This document shows, piece after piece, positions 22,101 to 34,120 of a stretch of DNA of 64,000 bases. Source of the DNA: Sialis fuliginosa. Its lineage: Eukaryota > Arthropoda > Insecta > Megaloptera > Sialidae. Every line of letters starts with the position of its first letter. The stretch's first letter is position 1. The DNA lies in the NCBI GenBank assembly GCA_961205875.1, contig OY540817.1, forward strand, positions 8,839,001 to 8,903,000, given 5' to 3'. The notes beneath the pieces are model-generated. The model did no database searches. It was given only the letters and a program-made list of their open reading frames with translations, and had not been told where the DNA came from. Both the position numbers and the translations under genes were made by a program.

Positions 22101-23364
22101 AATATATATATTTTGTACAACACAAATATTCTTTTAAATAATTATTGTAGATATATAAATAATATAGGTATAAAAAGTTTTCATAAAAATCACAAGTTTT
22201 CAGACCGCTATTAAACAAAAAGAAAAATGTATTTTTTAATTTTATTTGAATTTTATAAAAACAATTAAAAATACGGGATAAATTGTCACTGAACTACTTT
22301 TTTAAATTATGTTAATTATATTATAAAATTATATCACAACGTTTTTTTTTATCAAATTTTGTTATTTCATTTTTATATTGAATATCTATCAGTAATAAAA
22401 ATTCTATTTCTAAAAATGTAACTTTCCTATAATAAAATACGAAAACAAATTAAAGGCAATAAATGTTTGCCCTTTTTGCCAGATAAATAAACGCATAGAT
22501 TACAATTGACACAAACAAACTAGCATTCACATTTAGCTAATAGATGTAACGGGAAACACATTTTTAACTGATCGTAACAACTGAATAACTATAATCTTTT
22601 TTTCGTGACATTGGGCAGCAAAGTGCACCTTTGTGAGAGTTGAATTGGCCGCATCAGTCCTGCATAAGTGCCATTAAACGTCTGCATGCGACAAATACAA
22701 ATAGTTCCACCAACATAAAAACACAAATTCACAGGCACTTTGTCACATGATCACATATATAAATTGCCCCATATACAGAGAATCTGTTTGTCACCGGCAG
22801 TCGTCAAAAGTTTTAACAATACATGTTATAGTGGGTACTTCACGAAATGAACAATTTTGAAAATCAATATTTTGATAAGTCAATTCATTTTTTTCTTATT
22901 AAAATCAAATAAATAAATATATCATTGAAATCGAATGATTGTTGTTAACTTTTTGTAATTGGTGTAATACGCAAAGTATTAGTATTTTTTCCAGAAGGAA
23001 TTGTGGCGTTATAAAAAAAAACAATTGAAAAATTCAAAAAGGGTAAAAAATCCAAACGTGCTCTTTTTGGCGTACTATTTACATACATAATTTATTGTTT
23101 TATTAAGAACATAAATATTGTATTTTTGTACAGGATATTTCCTCAATATTACAATAACTCCGAAAATATTTTTATATATGAAAAAGTCCTCACCTACCCA
23201 CCCTCTTGAATAAAACAAAAAAAAGCTAAACGTTTCTAAAACAATATTTTTGAGCGTTTTTCCTATTTTTTTACCTCTTCTTTCATTGTGTTTTTCCTAT
23301 CTGACAATTAACTAAATGAATTTATCCAATGTTGCACGTTACTTTTAAAATGTTAAAAACGTAT
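22101..23364. other. AT-rich stretch with one balanced-composition island
   Basis: About 22590-22830 is visibly less AT-biased (GGGCAGCAAAGTGCACCTTT, GTCTGCATGCGACAAATAC), without open frames. It could be a host regulatory element, but no partner or known motif cluster proves it. The remainder is AT-rich. Confidence 0.3.
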
Positions 23365-23849
23365 AATAGGCATGATGCCTAATTTTTAAAAGTTATTTTA
23401 TGATGATTTTACGTGTCTCTTAATTCCAAAAAAATGTTTATTTCTGCAGAAAATAAAGGTTTAATCACAAAAATTGACCATTTTAAAACTAATTTTGAAT
23501 TTGACGCTAAAACGCTGGCGTATTTTTGACGTCACGCCTATGTCTTGTCAACTTTAATAAATCCTTGTTCCATCGCTAATGTTTCTCGGTTTTACTTTTG
23601 GTAACACAAAACTGAGCAAATTGATAATTTAAAACCATAAAATAATTTATAAACAGTGCAGATATTAATGAAACGAAAATGACGTTTACGTAGCCGTGAC
23701 GTCATCCATTTGTTTTTTTATTTTAACAAAAATCATATTAATCTCGCTTTTAATATAAAAATAAATACATTTTTTAGAATCTTTTTAACCTATTTCATTA
23801 TTTTAAATCATAATTTCAGTAATATTTTGTTACTGGCATCATGCCTATT
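23365..23849. mobile_element. Putative palindromic DNA element, TIR AATAGGCATGATGCC
   Basis: AATAGGCATGATGCC at the left is matched by the inverted GGCATCATGCCTATT at the right. Inside, TTTTTGACGTCACG and GCCGTGACGTCATCC also sit in inverted order about 200 bp apart. No clear target duplication. Confidence 0.45.
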
Positions 23850-24426
23850 CCAAATTTTGACAATTTTATGAGTGAAATTGAAAAGTTGAGAAACACTGCT
23901 TTAAAACACATCACCGGATCGTAGAAGGCGACGTCGTTGTGGTTGGCGTGTTGACCAATGATACCGTTTTATCTTGGTACCATAAATTGAACTTTCAACA
24001 CACACACACAACACTCACCCACCTGGGGTAGTTCAGGACCCCAGTCCTTGTTTAGTTCACGCCTTTTATGCAAAATAAACGACCGTAAAACCAGATCGGT
24101 GAATGTATATGCGTCTGTTTTTCACAACTGCTTCTGTCGAAACAAATATTACGTACATCCATCTCTGTGCCGCCTCGCGTTCACGCTGGACTGATTTATT
24201 TTTTAATTGTATTTGTATCTGGATTGAAATTGTGAAAAATAACAGATCTATAGTATGTCAGCGATACACAGACTTTCGAGTTATTTATTAAGATTAATGT
24301 ATATTCAATTAGTAAGTTATTTATCACATTTAACAAAAAAAATAATAATCAGGTGAATGCCGGGCACTCGTGCTGTGTTGTGTTCCGCATTTGTTTCGCA
24401 CATTAAAATGATCAGTGATAAACGTA
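23850..24426. other. Balanced-composition island next to a pogo element
   Basis: 23920-24230 has higher G+C than the rest, with GAAGGCGACGTCGTTGTGGT, a (CA)n run and a perfect 7-bp stem hairpin CTGGGGT..ACCCCAG (about 24023-24044). No splice-bounded frame is convincing. Candidate regulatory element or an old insertion. Confidence 0.25.
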
Positions 24427-24428
24427 TA

Positions 24429-25130
24429 CAGTAAAATCTCCTTATTCGCGCTTCCTTCATTCGCGTTTTCACTATTCGCGGATTAAAAAAATGCGACCCA
24501 ATTCCTATATTCGCGGCTAAAGATTTCTTTATTCGCGGATCTAATCAGTACATACATAATAATAAAAAGGATTCCAACCCAATATCCTTTGTAAACGCCG
24601 TGAAATGGACTAATAAAAAAGTAAAATAGACCTTATTACAACTTTGCCTAAAGTATGTTGTTAAGGATGTATGGGATGTATTTCAAAATGCTACCAAATA
24701 TATGAAAATTGGTTGGAATGAATTTAATTTGAAAAATCTTAGTGAAGGTTTAAGAATGGCAAATGAGCTTTGTGATTTCTTTATGAAAATTGATCCGTCT
24801 ATGGAACGAAGTCTTATTTTTAAGAGGCAAATTGCTAATGCCACTGCTGAATATCAGTCTGAATTGAAGGAGCTTTTAAAAACTTCCAAGCAAGAAAAAA
24901 TTACAAAATTCTTTAAGCCATTGCATTGCCTAAGCCTGAAGATAATAATTAATCAACATGGCCAAAAACTTCAATTAAATTGATTTTTTTATATTGTATT
25001 TGTTTATTTATTTTGTCACCTAGGAACGTATCCCCTATAATCCCATATGAATTACCATTCCGTATTCACGGTTTCTATATTCGCGGCATATTTATGGAAC
25101 ATATACCCCGCGAATAAAGAGCTTTTACTG
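24429..25130 (+). mobile_element. Tigger/pogo-type DNA transposon remnant, 702 bp
   Basis: Termini CAGTAAAATCTCCTTATTCG and, inverted, CAGTAAAAGCTCTTTATTCG form TIRs typical of Tigger-like pogo elements. TA duplications flank it (24427-24428, 25131-25132). Several ATTCGCGG motifs sit below each end. It is an internal deletion derivative that keeps only the end of the transposase (next entry). Confidence 0.9.
24702..24983 (+). pseudogene. C-terminal remnant of a Tigger/jerky-like transposase
   Basis: Ninety-three codons encode a peptide with LCDFFMKIDPSMERSLIFKR and later KQEKITKFFKP. This matches the pattern at the C-terminus of Tigger/jerky (DDE_1, CENP-B-related) transposases, where an acidic 'E-F-M-x-I-D' segment and a terminal 'Q-x-x-I-T-x-F-F' motif follow the catalytic domain. 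The HTH DNA-binding and DDE catalytic parts are absent, so it cannot move itself. It lies inside the TIR element in the expected orientation. Confidence 0.75.
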
Positions 25131-25309
25131 TACTTTACTATTTAAATATGAAATCAGATTTTATGTAGTTTATGCCGTTATTGAGATAATGCACATTGAA
25201 AATAATTGACTGCATTTTATATAAACAACGTCTGCAATGACTTAAATATTTAAGTTACAAAGGTATATGCTCTCGCGGACTTATATGTAGAACTAATTGA
25301 ACTAGTTAA

Positions 25310-25548
25310 CCCAATCGTGCCCAGCGTTGTATATATGCAACAGAGCGCTTTTGTTAAGATTTTGCGTTGCTGTAAAATTATTTTAATTCGAATGGGTTTG
25401 AAATCATACTTATTTTCGAGTATTGGATTGAACATATCAACAATGCAATTACCAACGTTCTGGAGTTTTAATATATTTAGATAGGTATGAATTGATGATA
25501 GAAAAATCAGCAATATAAGTAACAAAAAAAACTTCGGTCACGATTGGG
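25310..25548. mobile_element. piggyBac-type MITE, 239 bp, TTAA target
   Basis: CCCAATCGTGCCCAGCG begins directly after TTAA (25306-25309). Its inverted counterpart CGGTCACGATTGGG ends directly before TTAA (25549-25552). Short C-starting TIRs plus an exact TTAA duplication are diagnostic for the piggyBac superfamily. No transposase; the 91-codon minus-strand run across it is not one. Confidence 0.8.
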
Positions 25549-25631
25549 TTAAGGCTAAATTATTCAGTGCTCAGCTTTTTGCAATGATAGTGTGATTATA
25601 TATATCTACGTGAGATAAATTTTTAAAATTA

Positions 25632-25682
25632 AATAATATTATATTTAGGTATAATATTATATTTAGGTATAATATTATATTT
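25632..25682 (+). repeat. Three-unit tandem repeat, 18-bp unit
   Basis: AATATTATATTTAGGTAT is repeated almost exactly three times. Plain AT-rich slippage repeat. Confidence 0.85.
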
Positions 25683-28324
25683 TAATGCGGATTTATTGTC
25701 CAAAAATGGAGTGACGTAACACATAAGTTTAAATAAATAATGAGTTATAACCTTTTTAGTGTAGTTCAATTCTTAATTTTGTTTCCGTTATTTATACGAA
25801 ACCCCCTACAAAAGAAGCATTTTTGAGAGTAAGTCAGTTTATTCATTTTGACTCACACGTACTTGCTTCTATTATAGCCCAAATAAAATTTCAGACTCTG
25901 ATCTTTTCAACGCTTTTTTTTTAATAACTGAATCCATTTGATAATGACAGCTGATAAGTTTGAGCACCTTTCAGTGAAACGCCCATTATTTAATCATTTT
26001 ACTATATAAAATTACTTTAAAAAATCAGTAATTGAAAAAAAATGATATAAGTACGGATAACATAATAACTTTAAAACAAACGATAAGAAAAATGTAGAAA
26101 CTAGGACACAGGATCTTCAGCAATCTTCTAAGAGTTTATGGTAACGATAAACAAAATCCAAAATGACACAAAGCTAAATAAAAAAATCCTACATGAAGTA
26201 AAACATAGCACAATATGGCTGGTTGTTTTTTTCGCTTTGCATACAACATTGATATTTAGATATGTACAGAAAAGACTTCGTAGGTATTATATGTTGAATT
26301 TTTTCTTTTACGTTGACAAATATATGTCTGTTGTAGTGATGACGGTAAGGAATTGAACGTCTACCAAGCATGTAGTCATTAGTGTTATAGTCAAGAGAAA
26401 ATGACGAAGTTCCTCCTATTGTTATAAATTATTTCATGTCGAGATGAAAAAAGAAAATATGCAACTATTTTTTCTGAAAATGTTGTCGATAGTTAAGTAC
26501 ATTCAGGGAAAATATTATCACAATAATAAAGAAAATGCAATTTAAAAAATTGTATTATGTTTTTTCATTACTTATATGGTCGTGTTTACGACCAGAACTC
26601 TATTAATTGCAATTTGCTACTAATAGTCCAACCGTTAACTTAAAATTTAAACTTATTTTGTCATATTCAAGCGAAGAAAATCCATTGTTTGTCGCAAATG
26701 TTTTAAATTTGAGGTTGGTTTAAACGTTGTAAAACAACACCAAAAAACATACATCAGCTAAAATTAGACTAAAACATTTTTTTTATATCTGGGCATCAAA
26801 GTGTAAGTTTTAATCAATAGAATTAGACCTTATTTTTTTTAATAAAAAAATGGTTAAATTGAGAAAAAAAACTAACATAAGTAATTACATATTTTATAAT
26901 AAGTAGTAATTTCATTTCATTAGTTGAAAAAGTATGCAATCCATCTATTTAGTAATTAATAAATAAAACAACAAAATTAAATTTCCGATTGTATAAACAC
27001 AAAAAAATTACTTTAAGTGATGCATTCATTTTGTACTAAAAAAGAAAAGAAAAAAACATTTTTGTTTTTACTTCATTTACAGATTCATTAAATATTTTCA
27101 AGTTGCGAGAAGAAACGTTTAAAGCGAGAACGTTCGTTATACTTTTCCAGCCGTTTTCCTACACACATTTCCTACCTATTTCCAAATTTAATTTCCTGAA
27201 CATTTACACGAAACTTTATTAAAACTGTGACTCTGATCCATATCGTTTTTGAAACGAGTTCACCGCAATATCAAAACCATTTGTTTTTAATTAACACCCA
27301 AGTCTTTCAAGTAAAAATTTAATTTGAATTTAACCGTGAATTATCGGATTCCATTTTTACATCTCTCGGGTGTTAGGTTAAAAGGCTATTCAAAAATTAT
27401 TTTCATCGAACATTTTATAATCTGTATTAATAGCAAGAGTATTTTTATTAAATAAATAAATTGTCGTACAGTAAGTGATTTATAAAATTTTATTATTCTT
27501 TTTGTTTTGTTTGGGAAGCACTGGTTTAGATTATCTAATGAAATTCTAATGAATATTCAAATGAAGAAAATTTTATAGGAGTGGTTAAGAAAAAGCAATT
27601 TACTACGAACTAAGTTTATCGATTTACACATTTTCTACCCTGCGCCTACACCAAGAATAAGTTTTCTAATTATTATATGAATTTTAATCGATTCAAACTA
27701 AGTAGCGCCAAAACATATTTATAAAATTATTTATTCATGAAACAAAAATTATATTACTTCCAAGAAGTTAAATTAAATTTTCAAAAGTAAATTTTGTCTT
27801 ATATTTCATATAATTCATAACTCGCAACTCTTCAACTTTTCACATAGAACATAATTTAGTTAACATTTAATAATTTATACTAGTATTTTCATTTATTAAA
27901 ATAATTAAAAAAATTATTATATTTGTATCAAACCAGAATCTTGGAAAATTAGCCACTATTTTCATTTCTGAAATAGCTTTCGATTATAAAATAAATGACG
28001 TCTTGAATGAAATACAATTCACATATAGAAGTAAAAATAATAGCTGATATAATCATTCATCTTCCAACAGTGGCCTCCTATGTCATGGCATTAGAAGTGA
28101 CGCCAAGTTTGTCAGGTAATATGAAATTTGGACTGATAGCTTATAAATATACATAAATAAATGTACAAACATTCCTAATTAATTTTATTGTCTCGATTAT
28201 CACACTTTCATTCTAATGCAAAAAATGGCACTTTACTTACTAGGTACACAAATAACTATTTTATCAGCTTAGGAATTTTTTTGCATGTTGTAAATGTACA
28301 ACATATATGGTATCAAATCTAATG
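25683..28324. other. AT-rich stretch, no gene seen
   Basis: About 2.6 kb. A short hairpin GGTCGTGTTTACGACC lies near 26579-26594. Overlapping stop-free runs at 26138-26371 on both strands are unremarkable. Confidence 0.4.
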
Positions 28325-28432
28325 CTGTTTTTAGACTGAAAAAACAAAACAGCTATAAACCCTATGCATTTTTAAATACGATATGTTTTCAAAACCCCGC
28401 GTTGCTGTTTTGTTTTCTTTGGTCTAAACACA
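28325..28432. mobile_element. Palindromic MITE, about 108 bp
   Basis: The left arm TTTTTAGACTGAAAAAACAA..ACAGC and right arm GCTGTTTTGTTTTCTTTGGT..CTAAAC are reverse complements with few differences, separated by about 45 bp. A second copy's right half forms the window start (1-64), which shows the unit is dispersed. Confidence 0.65.
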
Positions 28433-30143
28433 AATACCATAACTACCGAGGAGAACATGTCTCTCTGTGAGACCTAGCGCGTCAGCTGCCGGGTTAAAAT
28501 TTCCCAATCCACGATTAGCTTAAATCTAGTAAATCCGGATCGCACCGCATCCACGCATGGAAACAATTCACACCTACGAATTAACTGCATTTAGATAGAG
28601 GAATACCACGGAGAGGTGAGGGGATTCGATTCCAGACAAGTAACTTGCTATGAGAACCACTGATCTGTAACAAAGTTTCCACATGAAGTGAGAGCTAAAC
28701 TGCTCGTTTCATGTGAACTATATATCTGCCGCTAAACTCGTGAGCTATGTGCGCGTATAGCTCTTACTAGATCTACACCGCACTCTTGTTGTTTTTATGT
28801 TAACAGACTCATCTTTGTCTGTATGTTCAGACAATAGCGGTACGTGGCCAAGAGCAAGCGGGAGGTTGAATATTTTACCATTTAATTTTATGATACAGAA
28901 ACGAACAAAATATACGTCGACTGTAAAATCATTTTTTGGTATACACAAAAAAATATTTGCAATTTTTATATATTTACATAAAGTGGTAGGAAAAAAGTAA
29001 TAGTGAAGGGGAAAGGGCGCACTGCTTTTACTAAAACGAAACTATTTTTAGCCAAAAACAAATATTAAAATATAAATCATGCTTTCTAAAACTGAATTTA
29101 AAGTTATTTCAATAATTGAAGTAGTCACTTTAAATTTCACTAAAAGAATAGTAATTTCGAATCTAAAGTAACGCCATTATGGTATTTATTCTTATTTCAT
29201 TTTATTAATTATTAATAATAAATCAGGTTAGTTTATTTATACAAAACTTGAAGAATCTAACAAAAATAATGTTTAGTGTGTTTGCAATAAACGTTTATTA
29301 TTAATTTTGATTCTTTCATAAATTAGATAATTGACATATTCATAACTGACATAGAAGTTAAGTTATGAATAATTAAGAGATTATTGTCATGCGTAAGGAT
29401 TTTATATTTATCTATGCTTATTAAATAATGAATAAGTTTTTCTAGATTGTTCCAGTTTTTGACATTAAAAATAAATAAAATAAAAACCTTAAATTCTGTC
29501 ATAGCTTAAGAAACAACTGTTCCCTAATTCAAGTAATGAATATTCACTAATTCGTAGTGGTATATTTTTAACTATGAATTTGTGATTTCAAACTAATACA
29601 GTTTTAGAGAGTAGATATCAATTAAAGTACCCTATAAAATCTTGATAGTCTGCCACTGTACTTGTACGCTATTAATAGATACTGTTGCAACCAGTCTGTT
29701 GCGGCTTCATTGTGTGATAACGATCCTATGTATCTAGTTTATGCGTTAACATCCTGATGAGTCCTGTTTTTCGAGCAAGATTTATACAGTGTACGGTTTA
29801 ATGACAAGCAAATTAAAATGTGATAGTTTAATTGGTTCGTACAAAAACAGGTTGTGTGCAATTGTGGAATAGTTGGCTGTGGGTAATCAACAAAATGCAT
29901 GCGATTGCTAATTTGCACAACCAACGGTAGCAGTTTTTGTATTTGATTTGTTACATCTACCTACCTATCAGTATATCTGTAAATTCTCTTGCAGAGTTGG
30001 ATTAAAAAAAAAGTTAAAAAAATAGTATTTAATATTTTCTTGGAAAGATTTATAAATATGGTTAAGCAGCAATTATGTTGTATTTAATAAAATATTTAAC
30101 TTATCAACTTTACAGAAGATACCCTTAAATTCAAGCATAAAAA
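28433..30143. other. Balanced-composition island then AT-rich DNA
   Basis: 28450-28870 is the longest low-bias block in the window (CGGATCGCACCGCATCCACG, GGTACGTGGCCAAGAGCAAG). Short overlapping stop-free runs exist on both strands (28745-29000), but no frame carries convincing splice borders. It could be a promoter or enhancer, an untranslated exon, or an unrecognised insertion. From 29000 on it is AT-rich, with a second, weaker island at 29640-29930. Confidence 0.3.
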
Positions 30144-30145
30144 TA

Positions 30146-30300
30146 AGGTACTGGGACCAGTTATGGCCGCTATAAGACCAAGGTTTACTGTTTTTGTGAT
30201 TGACGGACTTCTCTTTTGTAAATCATGTTACTAATAAAACAAGTGACTCTTTATTTAATCAATTGAATTACCAAAGTCAGCAAATATAGTTTATTTTTTT
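30146..30300 (+). mobile_element. TA-type MITE, family T, copy 3 (left part only)
   Basis: After TA, AGGTACTGGGACCAGTTATG and GCCGCTATAAGACCAAGG... through CAAATATAGTTT match 33612-33770 almost base for base. The right half is absent. Confidence 0.75.
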
Positions 30301-32076
30301 TAATTATAAAATAAAAATTATTTAATTATAGAAATTAAAAAAAACCTATCAACACGGAAATTTTAAACTGTATTTAAGGACCTCCTGTCATATCAAGATC
30401 AATTTTTGTATACAGTTTAAGATTATAAAGTATACAGTACACAGTATACATAAATAATATAAATGTTCTTTTCAAATGTAACGTAACTAAATGTCTTTTT
30501 ATTTGTGTTTCTTTTTTTTGTTTTAAACTTTTAGAATGCACTCCACGTTTTTCCTTTTATTTTATTTCCTTACGGACTTATTCACCATCTGCAAACAAGT
30601 CAGAACTGAATAAATTATTATTATTGCTTAAAGACTAGAGGCTCTACCCCTAAGAGCTTGCACTCCTACCTCGGTATTATGCATTTAACTAAAAAAAGAA
30701 CAACTTAAAAAAAGTATTATTAATTCATTAAAGAATCTCGAATTTTTTTGACAGATGTATAAATGTCAATTGTGTATTTTATTTACTTCTGTAGCTAATC
30801 TCAAGAGATATATGACAGACAAAGAAAAGGTTTTAATTTACAGTGAATTTTTTGTTTTAACATTTATTAAATAAATAAAGTATGGTGGTCATGTCTGGCA
30901 TTTGGTTCTTTTAATTTCTAATATACCATTTATTATGTTATTGAAACAGTTGATTGTTTTGTAATACTTTTTTTGATACATATCAAAAACAAAATCGTAG
31001 TAGAGATATACTGATTATGTTTTTAGTGGAGACAGTAGTGTTTACCAGTTTTGAAATATACGCAAGCGAAACCACGAAAATTCAATTAATAATTTTAAGA
31101 AATCAAAAAAACTTAAGCTTTTAGAATTTGTTGAAGTTCTCTTTACAAAATATTAAATACACTGGAATTTATGTAGTATACAAAATAGGCAAACAAAGTT
31201 TTCTAGCCTGGTCTTTTATTGTATACAAACAACTGGTACAAACAAATCACGGGCTTAAAGTTTCAAAACAAGATTGTGTGGGTGCGTTTAAACTTTATAA
31301 AAGCAAGTTACTACATAAATAATACAACTCTATAAGTCAACAACACTGTACTCATCTTTCTGCTTATTATTTAATTATTTTTACCTCACTGTAGTACGCA
31401 TAAGAAAGGTAAAAATGTTCATCAGTATATGTATGTAAGACATATTATGTTTGTTTTCGTTTACAGCTTAAACGGCTGAACCGATCTTGACCAAGCAAAA
31501 ATTTCATTTGTTAATTTAATAATTTTTATATAATTTTAATTTACGTATTAATTTATATAGAAAAATATTTCTTTTAAATCAAGAAATTTTTTTATATGAA
31601 ATTATTTTCTTTAAAGAAAATGTTTCTCTGTAAAGTCTTTTTAGGAAACTAATTTAAAACAGTGATTTCATATCGTATTTTTATTTTTATAATCGATATT
31701 CATTTACTTAATTCGATTCAACATTTAGCAATTTCATTCACAACTACAAATCTTTCTGCGTTGTCATTTAAAGTAATTTCGAATGATCTCATTTAAGAAA
31801 AATTTTGTTCTAGACGTCAATAACAATATTTTTCATAAATAATTCAATTAATAATCCTCTTAAACATGCCCTAACAATAACTAACTATTCCTGCTATAAT
31901 ATTAACACTCCCAATTAGTTATTAATCCCTAGAACAATAATGATAATTAATTACATTTTCATTAAAATGGATTAAAACATCATTGGTTCAATTCAACTAT
32001 GACTTATAGTAAAAACAATAAAACCGGTCAACCTTTTTTTATAATATACGTAACTTTAACATAGGAGGTCAGTACT
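30301..32076. other. AT-rich stretch with a LINE-tail scrap
   Basis: 31390-31505 contains CTTAAACGGCTGAACCGATC, a standard phrase of non-LTR 3' tails. No gene seen otherwise; a stop-free 64-codon run at 31128-31322 is not recognised. Confidence 0.4.
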
Positions 32077-32080
32077 TTAA

Positions 32081-32865
32081 CCCTAGACGGCTAATGTTAG
32101 TCGTTTCGACTAACACAGCGAATATTTTTTGCTCTATCTTTTTAACTATAGTAGTTAATGTATCGCGTTGTTTCCTCGTGCCAACTCACAAGAGAAACCC
32201 TTGTAGCTATTCTTTCTGATTTTCTTCATATTGAAATATGTTGTGGAGCAGGGTTCCCTGATAACACCTATACCCAGTTCTGGACGTAGACGGGTAATAA
32301 TTTAAAAGATACGATCCAAAATATTGTTTAATGCTGCGTTAGATTCCCAATGTGTGACTCAAATTTTTATTTTTAACTGCACATTTTCAAAATGTTTGTT
32401 CGAACTGTAGACATAAGCATAGAATATATGCAGCATTAAAAAATATTTTGGATAATATCTTCTAATCATATCTTCTAAACTATTACCCGTCTACGCCCAA
32501 AACTGGGTATAAGTGTTATCAGGGAACCCCCCTCTACAACATATTTCAATATGAAGAAAATCGGAAAGATCAGGTTCAAAAGTTCCCCTTGTCAGTCGGC
32601 GGTAACTAGTGTCACCATAAGAAGTTTTTTTTAGTCGAATCGACTATTTTTATTTTATTTAGTTTATTTAGTAAAAAAATATAAGAATATAGTTTTTGTT
32701 TTGTTCCTTCTGCAAAAGATTTTTAGAATAAAAATGATTTTTGTTACCATATTCCTCTAAATATAATAATTACATGTATAATTAATGAGGATAATAACTG
32801 ATGTTAGTTTAATCAACTAACGAAAAACCTCTGCGTAGATAAAATACGATTAGCTTTTTCTAGGA
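32081..32865. mobile_element. piggyBac-type element, 785 bp, with a foldback core
   Basis: CCCTAGACGGCTAATGTTAG follows TTAA at 32077-32080. The right end reads, inverted, TCCTAGAAAAAGCTAAT and is followed by TTAA at 32866-32869. CCCTAGA is the classic piggyBac terminus. A subterminal GTTAGTCGTTTCGACTAAC palindrome lies next to the left end. No transposase is present. A nearly identical left end stands alone at 45472-45502. Confidence 0.75.
32213..32570. repeat. Long foldback inside the piggyBac-type element
   Basis: Arms 32213-32338 and 32430-32570 are reverse complements over about 125 bp (TTTCTTCATATTGAAATATG, GTTCCCTGATAACAC, ACGTAGACGGGTAATA-type blocks) around a spacer of about 90 bp. 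It may be a nested element or a part of the family itself. Confidence 0.75.
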
Positions 32866-32869
32866 TTAA

Positions 32870-33609
32870 AAACGCCCCTCGCATTCATTTTGTTTCCATT
32901 AAAAGAAAATTTTATATTCAAACAGAATAATGCACACATTCGGTTCAGCCATCTCAAAGAAAAATACCAATTTGCAAATTTAATTAGAAATTAGCATTGT
33001 AAAGTGGACATATACCACACAAAAAGTATAACTAACCACAACTCCTCTTCAGTTGGAATAGAGAAGTACGTAATGGAAGTAGCCATTGCTTGATAACTAG
33101 TCTAATTCAATTTGTCTATAATTCAGCGCATGCATTTGCATAAATCTTGTATAAAACAAACATGAATTGAATTAGTAGTGTGTTATTATCTATAGCTTCG
33201 TTCGGTATATACAATAATGAGTGCAATGAAGTGACAGAAATTATATACATATGTGCATATACACATTTACATTGAAAAAAATAATCAATCGAATTTAACT
33301 ATCAAAATAATCTGAACCAAAATATTTGAGGTCAAATACGAGCAACTCGAAATTTGGTTAAATTGCCCAAATCTGTTAAAAATATTTAGTAAAATTGAAC
33401 CCAATATATTTTCAAGTTAATCAAATATACTGTGCTTGATGGTTAATTTTTTGTTCAAAGCGATTTCGGTTTTTGTGCCTAGTAATATCTGTCATACATA
33501 CCTATACCATAATAGTCAAAATAAATATTTCTATCGAAATCTCGATTTCGAAAATTTTAGCTTTTATTTTTACTATATTTTCTTATACAATATATTTTAA
33601 ATATATAAT
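32870..33609. other. AT-rich spacer between two elements
   Basis: No gene. It contains the octamer-bearing island listed next. Confidence 0.4.
33060..33200. promoter_or_regulatory. Possible regulatory island with an octamer motif
   Basis: A perfect POU-type octamer ATTTGCAT (33134-33141) lies within GCATGCATTTGCATAAAT. Two CTAATTCAATT / AATTGAATTAG blocks (33101-33112 and 33166-33178) are inverted copies of each other around it. The symmetry is seen; any function is inference. Confidence 0.2.
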
Positions 33610-33611
33610 TA

Positions 33612-34118
33612 AGGTATTGGCACCAGTTATGGCCGCTATAAGAGCAAGGTTTACTATTTTTGTGATTGACGGGCTTCTTTTTTGTAATTGTCATCAATTC
33701 ATGTTACTAATAAGTAACTCTTTATTTAATCAATTTAATTTTATTTAAGTCCGCAAATATAGTTTTTTTTTATTATAGCCTTTTATTTTATTTATGTTTT
33801 TTTTTTCTCCGGTAATGGATAAAGTAAAATCAGTAATGAGCACGCAGTGATGGACACTTGCTATTGATTACACAAAAAATATAAAAGAAAGAATCGTCAA
33901 ATTTGAAACAACGTAAAGCAGTTTCTATGATAATATAAAAATTAATAATTAGTTTAAATGTCCACAATTTTGACACCTATTGGCCGATTGTCATCAAATC
34001 ACGCTGTAAGACAGTTAAATGTATATAGATTAATATTCAGAAATGGTAGTAATCAAATATCAACACATATTTCTAATTCTGTACATTTATAATAATTCCT
34101 AGACTGGTGCCAGTACCT
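33612..34118 (+). mobile_element. TA-flanked MITE, family T, copy 4 (507 bp, best TIRs)
   Basis: AGGTATTGGCACCAG on the left and, inverted, AGGTACTGGCACCAGTCT on the right, with TA at 33610-33611 and 34119-34120. It is complete with well-matched ends and defines the orientation of the family. Interior AT-rich and non-coding. Confidence 0.85.
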
Positions 34119-34120
34119 TA

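Noticed and set aside
28610-28645. GGGATTCGATTCCAG looks like a tRNA B box, so a tRNA or tRNA-derived SINE was considered.
   Set aside because: No A box at the right distance and no cloverleaf arms could be paired.
29740-29790. CCTGATGAGTCCTG resembles the 5' core of a hammerhead ribozyme.
   Set aside because: The required GGAC/GAAAC partner does not follow; only CGAGCAAG is found, so stem II and the GAAA core cannot form.
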